A stretch of DNA of 64,000 bases, from NCBI GenBank assembly GCA_039704465.1, contig JASFAU010000013.1, positions 620,001 to 684,000 on the forward strand. Direction: 5' to 3'. Below the pieces are notes generated by a model. That model was not told the origin of the DNA and made no database searches. It saw only the letters and a program-made list of their open reading frames with translations. The stretch comes from Plasmodiophora brassicae. Lineage: Eukaryota; Endomyxa; Phytomyxea; Plasmodiophorida; Plasmodiophoridae. The translations under genes were made by a program, and so were the position numbers. Positions 1-9,246 of the stretch are shown here, in pieces (positions within the stretch are counted from its first letter, which is position 1; each line of letters starts with the position of its first letter).

Positions 1-288
1 AGCCCCACCCAGTGCCGACCAGCGTCATGAACACGACCAGAACATTGAGCCACGACGGTGCCATCCTCTAGTATCAATGCAGTCTGCCCAGACCCGCCCG
101 CACCAGACGCACTGCGACCTCCACACAGAATCGCGGTCTTCGCGCAATGCGCGGCGGTTTCGCTCGCTATTTTTGGCAACGAAACGCCGCTCCAAGTGCC
201 GCTACAATTGACGTAACTGCCACGGGAATCCAAGTGGCAGCAAGGAAAAAAACCGTGGCCGGAACGTTGCTGGCACTTGGACCTTGCT

Positions 289-381
289 GGCACGGAAAAC
301 CACGTGGCAGCAGCCAGCAGGGTCAAGGAAACCACGTGGCAGGCTGGCAGCAACCCTAGCTGCCACGTGGTTTTCCGTGGC
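289..381. repeat. Short inverted repeat in gene-free DNA
   Basis: Two 23-base arms (289-311 and 359-381) are reverse complements apart from one or two bases, with a 47-base spacer rich in CACGTGG and TGGCAGC words. It looks like a small hairpin or the degraded end of a mobile element. The rest of 1-670 holds no gene I can support: its open frames are low-complexity and lack a plausible protein. Confidence 0.6.
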
Positions 382-670
382 AGCAACTGGTGAGTGGTGT
401 GGCGCTGGACAACGCGGAGGCCGCCGCCCGCATTTGCTTGCTGCTGCGGTCGGCGTGGTTTCGTCGTGGTCGTGGTCCTCCCGTCGGGTGCATGTCGTCG
501 TCATCGTCGTGGGTTGTCGTCGGTCGTCGCTCATTCGCAGTCGTCCGAGTCCCGTCCCTGTCGATTGTCTTCGCGCGCCGCCAGTCGTAGGTGTTGGTCT
601 CGCGTGTCTCTCGATTGTCGTCCCTCGTTCGCCGGTCGTCTGGTTCGCGTTTATGTTGCCTTATCATGTA

Positions 671-1012
671 GCCCTCCCCCCATTTGGGAATGGGGTTCCA
701 GGGTTCTTCCAGTATTCCACGTTTTCGTGGGAAACGACATTATTTGAATCGTGGCGTGAATGCCAAGCCGCAATTGGATTATTTTGCGATGCGACGTTCC
801 AACCGTTCCGCATGGGACAGCAGCTTTGTCAACCCGACGGAGCTTTGTCAACCCGACGGAGCTGCTGTCCCGTATGCGAAACGGTTGGAACGTCGCATCG
901 CAAAATGATCTAATTGCGGCTTGGCATTCATGCCACGATTCAAATGTCGCTTCCCACGAAAACGTGGAATACTGGAAGAGCCCTGGAACCCCATTCCCAA
1001 ATGGGGGCTGCA
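671..1012. mobile_element. Foldback (MITE-like) element with almost complete dyad symmetry
   Basis: The roughly 150-base left arm (about 671-821) and the right arm (about 860-1012) are reverse complements with only scattered mismatches and a few indels, starting from a C-run followed by CATTTGGGAATGGGG. The centre is a perfect 19-base direct repeat (822-840 and 841-859, beginning AGCTTTGTCAACC). The element has no coding capacity, so a non-autonomous foldback or MITE-type transposon is the likely identity. A target-site duplication is not clear. The flanking stretch 1013-1535 shows no gene. Confidence 0.75.
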
Positions 1013-1535
1013 TAGCATGTCCCGCGTCGGTGCCACAGCCTGGATCTACTCCCGGGTCGAGAACAGGCCGCTCGCGTTCAGCAGGAGCCAATGTCGGAAA
1101 GCGCTCTGACCAGCGCTAGCTGCAGAACTCGGCCAGGGCGTCCTCGTCTTCAATGGATACCGCCGCCGTGTTCTATCCGCCCTCATGCTTCGTGGTATGC
1201 TGGACTCGTCCCAGCTGCATGCCACACGCCAGGCGAAGCCTCCATCAAGGTTCGTCTTCAAGCAAATCGTGTGGTCCGTGCAGATCAAGGATGGCACTCC
1301 CGTCCCGTTCCTGGTTTGTGTCATGCGTTTGGGCGCTGGACAACGCACACAGCAATCTGAACACGATGGTCAAGGAATGCAGCCGCGAGGGACGATGTTG
1401 CGCCAGACTCGACAACGCGTTTATGGGTCCGATATGTGCCCAAGTAGGTGGGAGGCTTAGGCACAAACGATATTCCCGTGTGTGTACGGTCGTCGGTTCA
1501 CTATTACTGTGGTGGGCAGAGTCTGCCGACTGATG

Positions 1536-2921
1536 ATGTCGGCTGTCGCATTCATGTCCATAGCGGTCCTTACGGCTCGCAGCGTTGGCGAGATGGTTGT
1601 TACGTCAGCAGACGGACGTTCTCGTTCACCGACCTGCTACTCGATGACGTTCGGCAATGGTTCTTTCGTTGTGGAAGGGCATTCCGAAGCGCTGTGCCCG
1701 AGATGCGATGTTTCCAACAAGCTCGCGCTCGTCCAGGTGCAAACGTTTGCAACCAACGTCGCCGACTGGGCGGATAGGTGCACCACGGCGGGATGCACCG
1801 GTCTCATTCTGTACGTGGCCGGCCCAGGATCCCAGCTGCAGACCACGATGCAATTGACGGCGTGGTCGTACTGGATGCCGCAGGCGGCGCCAGCATTCGC
1901 AGCGCTACCGATTGTCGTATGTACTGACGATGTGGGGGCGATCGGCGCGGCGGATGTGGTACGAATTTCATCGAGCGCCCCTGGCCGGGAGAACCCGATG
2001 GGCACTGCGCTGGCCGGGCCAGCCACGACGTACTTGTATGCGGCGCTTGCCGTCGCCTGCGTCACCAACGTCCTGTTCGCGATTGTGAAATTCTTCGTGT
2101 GCATCGTTGGCGAGTCCGGGGAATGGCGGAGTGCACCCGCCACGAGCTTGGTCACGCTCGCCGGCTTCGCCGCCGGACAGGCCATTTCGGCGATCAAATG
2201 CGCCAACGTTGCCTGGGGGCGGAACCAAGCGCTGCCGTTCAGCTCGTTCCTCTTCTGCCTGTTTTCCGACAGCGCGCTCCTCGCGACGGGCCGTTTCTCG
2301 ATCGGTGTCGCCGTGCGCCGTGCCCAACCGCAGCCAGCGGCCGGCAGCACAGACGAGCGTGCCAGGCTGCGAAAGGCCACAGGTCGCGCTGCGACGCTCG
2401 CGTCAGCGTTGCTGATTGCCCTGATGTACGCTGCGACGATCGCATCGGCGTTCACGCAGGAGATCCCAGCTGGTGCCATTGCAACGTGGCTGTTCTTCAT
2501 GGCGGCGAACGTCCTATTCAACGCGAGGGCGTCACGCGATGTCACGGCGGTCGTCAAGACGTTGCTTCTGGGGCGAGCCCAGCTCGGATTAAGCGCCCAG
2601 GAAGCCCAGCAACGCATCGCGTTTTCGAAACGGATAGGTGTATCGCTTCTAACGGTGTACCTGGTCATGATCAGCCAGCTGGTCGTCGTCTGCGTGCAGA
2701 ACCAATCGCCGACCCACTTCCTGATGGCGTACGCCGGTCAGATGGCCGCGTCGGCGTTACAGTCGACCACGGCGATCATCCTTCTCCGCAGCAAACCGTC
2801 GCGCGTGACGTCGCTGGCGGCGTCCGCGATGCGCCGACGCGTCGCTGCGGCACCCAGCGTACCGAAGACGGGAGCGTCACCGGTGCTGGTGTCGGCGACT
2901 CCTCAGAGAAAACCAAAGTGA
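1536..2921 (+). CDS. Predicted seven-helix membrane protein with extracellular domain
   Basis: Single-exon gene of about 461 residues. The start is the second of two adjacent ATG codons (1533, 1536), which gives a signal-peptide-like N-terminus (MSAVAFMSIAVLTARS). A roughly 150-residue lumenal or extracellular part follows with several Cys (CPRC, CTTAGC), then seven hydrophobic segments between about residues 160 and 430, and a short basic tail rich in Arg, Ala, Ser and Pro. Topology (signal peptide, ectodomain, seven helices, cytosolic tail) is that of a G-protein-coupled receptor or a similar sensor. I recognise no specific family, so ligand and coupling are unknown. A second seven-helix protein, with an RGS domain, is encoded at the other end of the window. 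Confidence 0.7.
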   Translation: MSAVAFMSIAVLTARSVGEMVVTSADGRSRSPTCYSMTFGNGSFVVEGHSEALCPRCDVSNKLALVQVQTFATNVADWADRCTTAGCTGLILYVAGPGSQLQTTMQLTAWSYWMPQAAPAFAALPIVVCTDDVGAIGAADVVRISSSAPGRENPMGTALAGPATTYLYAALAVACVTNVLFAIVKFFVCIVGESGEWRSAPATSLVTLAGFAAGQAISAIKCANVAWGRNQALPFSSFLFCLFSDSALLATGRFSIGVAVRRAQPQPAAGSTDERARLRKATGRAATLASALLIALMYAATIASAFTQEIPAGAIATWLFFMAANVLFNARASRDVTAVVKTLLLGRAQLGLSAQEAQQRIAFSKRIGVSLLTVYLVMISQLVVVCVQNQSPTHFLMAYAGQMAASALQSTTAIILLRSKPSRVTSLAASAMRRRVAAAPSVPKTGASPVLVSATPQRKPK

Positions 2922-3081
2922 CAGTCACCTTGCATTCCCTTGCGGCAATTCGTCGCCGTTGTGCTGATACAACCCAGTTACCATTGCTGAGCTGCTCAGC
3001 GCCGCGCAGCGGTCGGTGTGATGCGGACTTCAGAGCAGTCCCGCAGTTTGCGCGCAGCGGCGCGACAGGCGGCGTGCCGCG

Positions 3082-4530
3082 ATGGGGGTATCGGACGCGA
3101 CGCAGGCGCTGATCGTCGGGCTGCACGAGGCGGGCGCGTTCCGATTTGACGGGCCGTACACGCTGAAGAGCGGCATATCGTCGCCGTTCTACCTGGACCT
3201 GCGCGTGCTCGTGTCGCGCCCGGCGTTGCTGAAGCTCGCGTCGGAAGCGATCTGGGACGCGGTCGCCAGCAGTCAGTTCGATGTCGTTTGCGGCGTCCCG
3301 TACACGGCGTTGCCGATCGCGACGGCGCTGTCGATCGAGCATAACGTCCCGATGGTCATGAAGCGGAAGGAGGGATCCAAAGCGTACGGGACGAAGAAGT
3401 CCATCGAGGGCGAGATCAAACCCGGGCATCGATGCCTCGTCATCGAGGACCTGGTCACATCCGGCGCCAGCGTCTTCGAGACCATCGAACCGCTCGTTGA
3501 CCATGGCCTGATCGTCAGCGACGTCGCGGTCATCCTCGACCGCCAGCAAGGCGGCCGTTCGCACATCGAATCGAAAGGCGTGCGCCTCCACGCCGTTGCC
3601 ACCATCACCGACGTCATGGCCGTCCTCCTGGACCGTCAAATCGTCTCCAGCCAAACCGTCTCCGACGTTGCCGCCTTCGTCGAAGCCAACCAGGTCCCAG
3701 CGCCGTCGTCGTCCCCGTTCAACGTCCTGTCGTTGTCGTACGCGGCCCGGGTGCCGCTGGCGACGAACGCGATCGCCAGGCGCCTGCTCGAGCTGATGGA
3801 CGAGAAGAAGACGAACCTGTGCCTGTCGGCCGACGTGCTGACCGCATCGCAGCTGGTGGCGATCGCCAACGCCCTGGGCCCCTACATCTGCATGCTGAAG
3901 ACGCACGTCGACATCGTGTCGGATTTCACGGGCGACCTGGGCGCCCAGCTTCGCGACTGTGCGCAGCGGCACCGGTTCCTGATCTGGGAGGATCGCAAGT
4001 TCGCCGACATCGGCAGCACGGTCGCCCAACAGTTCGCCGGCGGCGTCTACCAGATCGCGTCCTGGGCCGACGTCACCGACGCGCACGCCATCAGCGGGCC
4101 GGGCGTGATCGATGGGCTGAAGAAGGGCCTCGACGACTGCAAAGGCGGCGGCGGCGTCTGCCGGGGCCTGTTCCTGCTGGCCGAGATGAGCTCCGCTGGC
4201 AACCTGGCGACGCCGTCGTACTGCGAGGCGACGGTGGCCATGGGCGAATCCAGGCCGGACTTCGTCGCTGGGTTCGTCTCCATGCGCGCCGTTAGCCGGA
4301 CGCCCGGTATGGTGCATGTGACGCCCGGCGTGCAACTCGAGCAGGGCGGGGATTCTCTCGGCCAAGTGTACCGGACGCCGGCCCGCGTCATCGGGGAGCT
4401 GGGCTCCGACGTCATCATCGTCGGCCGGGGCATCCTCGAGTCGGCGAACCGCGTCCAGAGCGCGATCGCGTACAGGAACGCGGGCTGGGAGGCGTACCGG
4501 TCCCGGCTGTCGCTGCACGCCAGCGTCTGA
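3082..4530 (+). CDS. UMPS: Bifunctional UMP synthase (OPRT + OMP decarboxylase)
   Basis: Intronless 482-residue protein catalysing the last two steps of de novo pyrimidine synthesis: orotate + PRPP to OMP, then decarboxylation to UMP. The N-terminal half is orotate phosphoribosyltransferase, with the PRPP-binding motif VIEDLVTSGAS at about residues 120-130. The C-terminal half is OMP decarboxylase, with the substrate Lys in LKTHVDIV near residue 273 and the signature DRKFADIGSTV near residue 305. The OPRT-first order is that of animals, plants and amoebozoans; stramenopiles and kinetoplastids have the opposite order, which helps to place the organism. The start ATG is the first in frame and gives the usual N-terminus. 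It runs convergently with the CCDC25 gene, 14 bp away. Confidence 0.95.
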   Translation: MGVSDATQALIVGLHEAGAFRFDGPYTLKSGISSPFYLDLRVLVSRPALLKLASEAIWDAVASSQFDVVCGVPYTALPIATALSIEHNVPMVMKRKEGSKAYGTKKSIEGEIKPGHRCLVIEDLVTSGASVFETIEPLVDHGLIVSDVAVILDRQQGGRSHIESKGVRLHAVATITDVMAVLLDRQIVSSQTVSDVAAFVEANQVPAPSSSPFNVLSLSYAARVPLATNAIARRLLELMDEKKTNLCLSADVLTASQLVAIANALGPYICMLKTHVDIVSDFTGDLGAQLRDCAQRHRFLIWEDRKFADIGSTVAQQFAGGVYQIASWADVTDAHAISGPGVIDGLKKGLDDCKGGGGVCRGLFLLAEMSSAGNLATPSYCEATVAMGESRPDFVAGFVSMRAVSRTPGMVHVTPGVQLEQGGDSLGQVYRTPARVIGELGSDVIIVGRGILESANRVQSAIAYRNAGWEAYRSRLSLHASV

Positions 4531-4544
4531 AGCGCGAGCAATTA

Positions 4545-5244
4545 TTACATGAATGAATCCTCGTAGTCGTCGACGCCCATCTTCATGTCGGTGTTGTACT
4601 GCATGTCGGCCTCGATGAAGACGCGATCGTAGCTGTGCAATTCACGTTGCCGGGCGCGTTCCGCCTGCAGCTGCCGTTCCTCCTGATCCTTTTCGCGCTG
4701 GAACGCGCGCTTCTTCGCGTTCTCTTCCTTGTCGTGTTCCAGCCGTTCCAGCTGGAAGTCGACGTCCGTTCGCTCCTGCATCGTCTTCTTCAGACGCCCC
4801 AGGACGGCGAGGTCGCGCTCGACCTGGACGATGTACTTCCGAAGTTTCTCTTTGTGGAACCCGACCTGGCCGACTTCCATGGCGCCCGTCTTGTGCAGGT
4901 TCGACCATGGCGTGTAGACGACCTTGATGGACTTCTGCTTCTTCCCCTTGATGGAGTTCTCCTTCGTCAGTTGAGCGCAGTCGTTCAGGACCTGAGCGGG
5001 TATCGATTCGAAGTCGACACCCTCCGGCAGGCGGACGTAGACGTGCGCGGACGACAGGTTGTCGGCGTGGAACCAGACGTCTTCGGGCCAACCTGCACGG
5101 GAGCGCGACCGTTACCCAACAGGCACTGCCAGGCGTCCACAGACACGGACCATGCGCGATCAGGAGTTCGTTCTCGAACTTGTCCTTGCCCATGTAGAGG
5201 AGGAAGTCGACGCCATCGCAATGCGAGGTGAAGTAGTAGACCAT
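4545..5244 (-). CDS. CCDC25: CCDC25 / NFACT-R domain protein
   Basis: Two exons, 5244-5151 and 5092-4545, separated by a 58-base GT-AG intron. The protein (about 212 residues) starts MVYYFTS and contains LYMGKDKFENELLIAHG followed across the intron by WPEDVWFHADNLSSAHVY, the NFACT-R fold typical of CCDC25. It then has VVYTPWSNLHKTG and a long charged coiled coil rich in Glu, Arg and Lys, ending in an acidic EDSFM tail. The length matches animal CCDC25 (about 208). The family is conserved across eukaryotes; in animals CCDC25 has been reported as a membrane DNA sensor, but the ancestral role is probably ribosome- or RNA-related like other NFACT-R proteins. That function is inference. Confidence 0.9.
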
Positions 5245-5845
5245 GGCGACCAGCCCGGCGCCCGTCAGCGAACGAACTCCGCACGGCGCACCGGTGACAG
5301 CCGAATGCGTTCTGGCCGTTTACGGAACGACGACCGCGAGCCTGCTTGGCGGCCAACGCCGTCACTCTGACAACGAAACCAGGTCCTTCGTCACACGGCG
5401 CCTGCCAGTAAGACGTGTTCAAAATTCACCAGGAGGTCCCATAACGAAGGGATGGTGCGTGGCTGCCATGTATGGCGACGCAGATGCGACGCGCCTGGAA
5501 CCCCGGCAGTGTTCCCGGTGCGGATGGCGTGTCTGCGTCGCATGGCTCACTGTGGGTCAAATCCGGGGGAAATTTCCTACATTTCGAACTTGAAAACGAA
5601 CCTTTCTCGATGTGCGCCGCCTCGCCCACTATACTTCGATTACCCTATAATCGCGCGCGGATCCATGCAAGCCGGATATGTAGTACGCCGCGTCTAGGTA
5701 TACCAGCCGTCATAGCATCCCAGCGTAGAAGTTTACAGTCGCCATGTTCGGACCCAGACGAACGCGCGTTGAGATCGGCTGGCGCGCTCGTAAGATGAGA
5801 TTGGCCCGTCGGTAGTACCGCGCGAGTGCCTCCTCGTCACTTCAG

Positions 5846-5905
5846 CGCGCTGGCCGCTGGCGTTCCATTTATTTTGGCGCTGGCCGCTGGCGTTCCATTT
5901 ATTTT
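5846..5905. repeat. Two tandem copies of a 30-base unit
   Basis: Copies at 5846-5875 and 5876-5905 are identical but for the first base, and a partial third copy follows. The core is TTTTGGCGCTGGCCGCTGG. The array lies in the 0.77 kb gap 5245-6019, just upstream of the glycosyltransferase start, so it may be part of its promoter or 5' UTR. I see no gene in that gap. Confidence 0.7.
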
Positions 5906-6019
5906 GGCGCTGCGCTGCCCGCACCACCGGCACACGGCACAGGGCTGCAGCTGCTGCCAGTGGCGGGGCACAGCTGCAGCCGGCTGGCCGGTTTTGCTTC
6001 GGAGTTCCGGCGGGGGCCG

Positions 6020-7108
6020 ATGCGAACGACGCTGCCGCGTCTGCCGACGACGATCATACGTCGGTGGCGGCAGTGGGCGGGCCGGGATGCGGGCGCGCTG
6101 CGATATCGCGCGGCAGTCGCCATCGTCCTGACCTGCGTGATCTTCGTCGGCCTGCGATTCCTGAACACGACCAGGCTCGAGGTTGCGCGGCGGGCGCGCG
6201 TTGACTTTAGGATGGGCGACGTCTGCGCGTATCGCAAGGTCGTGGAACCGCCACCGCCCATACCCTCGAACGACGTGCGGATATACGTCGCCGTCTACGC
6301 GGCCACGAACCCGCAACTCGGCAACGCGCTTGACCAGATCGCACTGCTGGGCGATCGTTTCACCTCCGACGCCCTCTTCGTATCGTTCGCCGTGAATTCG
6401 TCGATCGGCGCCTCCGCCGACCTGATTCGCGTATTCGGGGAGGTCCTGAGGTCGCGGGGGATCGCATCGCATACGCTCCTTGTCGATCCCGGCGAGGACC
6501 ATCTGCGACCTCAGCAATTACTACAGCCGCTCTGGGACAGAGTCTACCCGGCCACACACGTCGTCTACCTGAACAGCACGGTCGGGTGCCTCGCCTCATG
6601 AGCATGCCTCTACGTTTGCTGAACTGCCCTCCTGGTATAGATGTTCTGTTCGGAGGACGTGCTTCGCCTCGTCGGGCAGGTCGGGACGACAAGGGGGCCT
6701 GGCCTGGCCAGTGGCGTGCAATTCGAGACGTGCCCGTCGGCGACGACGAACAGCAACAGGAGGGTTCACGTACGGATGAACTCGCAAACACGAGCGGCGC
6801 TGGGCATTGGCGACGCCGAGGGCGAGTCGAGCAAGCTGTCGCGGGTGCTGAACGGCCACCCCGTCCATCTGCAGTGCTGCTGGAGCGATATGGTCTGCAT
6901 GCGCGCCAGCCTGGTCTCCCAGCCCGTGTCGGCGCCGCCCGGGCAATGCCTGGGGTACAACTGCCACCGCATGTGCCAGCAGGCCAGGGCGACGGTCCTG
7001 GATCCCGGCGTGATTGCTCTGCCGGATCAGGAGACGCGTTCGCTGATGGCCGTCGCGCCGTTATATCGCGTCGCCCCGGCCAACGTCCTATCCGAGGCCA
7101 GCGGGTGA
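6020..7108 (+). CDS. Type II membrane glycosyltransferase, GT69 / CAP59-CMT1-like
   Basis: Two exons, 6020-6580 and 6641-7108, joined across a 60-base phase-0 intron, giving about 342 residues. A basic N-terminus is followed by one hydrophobic segment (AAVAIVLTCVIFVGLRF) near residue 40, the topology of a Golgi type II enzyme. The lumenal part resembles the cryptococcal mannosyltransferase family: RIYVAVYAATN, a helix with LLGDRF, then ATHVVYLNST spliced to MFCSEDVLRLVG and later CCWSDMVCMRAS. Family members transfer mannose or related sugars to glycans or capsular polysaccharide; donor and acceptor here are unknown. The first ATG in frame is at 6020; the upstream extension of the open frame begins with a GTG and is ignored. 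Confidence 0.7.
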
Positions 7109-7261
7109 TTTCCCTGTCGACTGGCGACGGCAACTTTCAATGGCGAAGGCGACATCAATGATATTATAGGATGATACAGATAGAGCGTGTACCTACCTAC
7201 ATATGCACCCCCGTACGCGGTGATGACACACCTGATATGTAATGGGCGCCTCGGATGACAT

Positions 7262-7731
7262 TCACAAGGCTTTTGGCGGGTAGGCAGGAATGACGACGAA
7301 CAGAGGGCGCAGTCGGGTGCCCAGCTGCTCGAAGACGGTCGTCGACAGCTGAACAGGCTTGAATTTGCCGCCGGTCGACGTCTTCATGGAGAACTTGGAC
7401 AGGTCGTAGACCTGAAGCCAGGACGTCCGATGGTACAGCTTCTGGAGGAACGTGCCCGCCGTCTCCCTCGACTTCATCACCAGCTGACCGGGCACTTTGT
7501 CGGCCAGAGAACCGTCACGATACGCCAGCACATAGTGCACCTTGAAGGCTGTAGCAACCGCATGGGTTAACGATACGTGACCGAGGAGCGGGACAGCGTA
7601 TCCGGTTGACCTTGGCCAACGGTCGTACTCGAAACCTGAATCGCGCGACGGCTGCCCACGCGACCCAGTCCACAGGTGTCGGACAGCAGCAGTGGCACGC
7701 CAGCCCAAGGCCGTCGACGCACGAGCGCCAT
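7262..7731 (-). CDS. Small protein A of a tandem pair, Crinkler-header-like
   Basis: Proposed exons 7731-7611 and 7548-7262 with a 62-base intron, about 135 residues. The last 95 residues align along their length with the product of the neighbouring gene at 8496-8893: KVHYVLAYRDGSL, then FLQKLYHRTSWLQVYDLSKF and the C-terminus LFVVIPAYPP. The strand pattern and the closing hydrophobic strand followed by a Pro-rich end recall the ubiquitin-like header of Crinkler (CRN) proteins, but no effector domain follows. Annotation as a header-only CRN-like protein is inference. The N-terminal 40 residues are not shared with the paralogue, and the true start could lie elsewhere (ATG 7731 is the best candidate). 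Confidence 0.5.
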
Positions 7732-7807
7732 GCCGCCCTGCAGAGAGGCCCGTGGCGAGCGACGCCGCGTGGATTCCGCGCGGTGCACCTGGAGAGGCTT
7801 CAGCAAG

Positions 7808-8120
7808 TGGCACCACGTCTACCAGGACAGGGGTCGTGTCAAGCGTCGCGTCAAAGACCTGCCGCGATATGGGCATGTCAACACCGACATCCTGTTGCCG
7901 AGCCGCCCTACCGGTTGGCCGAAGCCTCTGCAACCGTCTTAACGCCGTGCCGGGTCGGGTCATCGTCGGGGTGCGGTCGTATTTGGGGAACAGGTTCATA
8001 TTGCCACGTGTCTGGGAGGCCGATGCCGATGCCGATGATGTCGGTGTTGACATGCCCATATCGCAGCAGGTCTTTGACCCGACGCATGACACGACCCCTG
8101 TCCTGGTAGACGTGGTGCCA
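7808..8120. mobile_element. Foldback element with 84-base inverted arms
   Basis: The left arm 7808-7891 and the right arm 8037-8120 are both 84 bases and are reverse complements with only a few mismatches. They enclose a 145-base loop unrelated to either arm. Both arms begin TGGCACCACGTCTACCAGG when read inward. There is no coding capacity. It lies between the two small paralogous genes, upstream of copy A, and may have been inserted after their duplication. The stretch 8121-8495 shows no other feature. Confidence 0.75.
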
Positions 8121-8495
8121 GTTTGCATTCCTGCAGACTCCTATTGGATTTAAATTCCAGTTCAGTGTCATTCTGGATGTGCTGCGGCGAGAATCGGCCA
8201 ATGACGTCAAGTAAAAGTGTGAATTTGGTGCTACGGCGCTTGCAACGTAGACGGCCAACAGCGAGGGCGAGTGATTTAGGGCCCACGAGGTTCGTTTGAA
8301 GTCGGCATGAACGCGAATCCACATCGAGCTCGTGGTGCAGAGTCCCTGCATGAACGAGTGCAGGTACCCTGAACCGACGTGGCTGCACAAGTATTCTCTC
8401 GCGGATGCATCCGATGGGTCCGCCGCAGCGCCGTTCCTAACCAGACATCCCGCGGATGCCTTGTTGGTCGATGTGAATCGGAACCGTGCCGGACT

Positions 8496-8893
8496 CTATT
8501 TAGTGGGAGGGTAGGCAGGAATGATGACAATGATAGGCAATCTCTCCGATCCCAGGCCGGTGACGTTATTCGTCATCTTGACGTTCCGGAATCGTTTCTG
8601 GTTCGACGATTCCAGGCGGAACTTCGAGATGTCGTAGGCGCGCAGCCAAGGCGTCCGATCGTAGACGGCCTGCAGAAACATCTGAGCCGTGTCCTTGCCA
8701 TCCATCACAATCTGGCTCGGCCGCTGATCGACCAGCGACCTATCGCGATACGCCAGGAAGTAATGCACCTTCACGCCTGTTATCCATCATCACTAAACGC
8801 TCTCTACGTACACGATACGGCGAGCCTGCTTCCCCCGCCCTACATACTTCTGCCGCTATCGCAAATGACCTGCAGCATTCGCGCACCGCCCAT
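8496..8893 (-). CDS. Small protein B of a tandem pair, Crinkler-header-like
   Basis: Exons 8893-8848 and 8776-8496 with a 71-base intron (donor GTATGTAG), about 108 residues, in frame throughout. It starts MGGARMLQVICDSGRS and reads KVHYFLAYRDRSLVD across the junction; the shared core includes FLQAVYDRTPWLRAYDISKF, and the end is LPIIVIIPAYPPTK. The intron falls at the same position and phase as in paralogue A, which supports both models. No signal peptide or membrane segment is visible. Length and secondary-structure pattern suit a single ubiquitin-like domain. Function unknown; the relation to Crinkler headers is inference. Confidence 0.6.
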
Positions 8894-9246
8894 CGTCGTC
8901 GAGTGCAGCGTCCCTCCGCGGGCAACACACACTGCAGCATGATGGTTCGCTGACCCGAACCAGCCACCGAGCGCACGCCGCAGCAGCATCACTGGTCCAC
9001 GCCACGCAGGAGCTCCCCCGACGCACACACGGACTTCCAACGAGAGCTGCACACGCGGATGACGCTGACGCCGTTACAGCACAGTCAAAGCTGCAATCTC
9101 GATGTCATTCGGACGCGGCAAACGGAACAGTCACGCGGGACCCGCGACGGAAGCGACCTGGGGGGCGCAGGTCATGGTGACTCACGATGGAGGCCGTGAT
9201 GAGGGAGCGATTGAGTCAACCAAAGAGTTGGGAAACAGGATTAGTA

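Noticed and set aside
284..913. Long plus-strand open frame across the left end
   Set aside because: Composition follows the repeats; it runs through half of the foldback element and has no domain.
2099..4518. Long frames antisense or out of frame to the seven-helix protein and UMPS
   Set aside because: Arg/Gly-rich shadows typical of high-GC third codon positions.
5837..6517. Minus-strand frame opposite the glycosyltransferase
   Set aside because: Antisense shadow of a GC-rich coding exon; it also runs through the 30-base tandem repeat.
7262..8128. Single minus-strand frame covering small protein A and the foldback element
   Set aside because: The splice model with an intron at the paralogue's position explains the protein, and the upstream part is repeat sequence.
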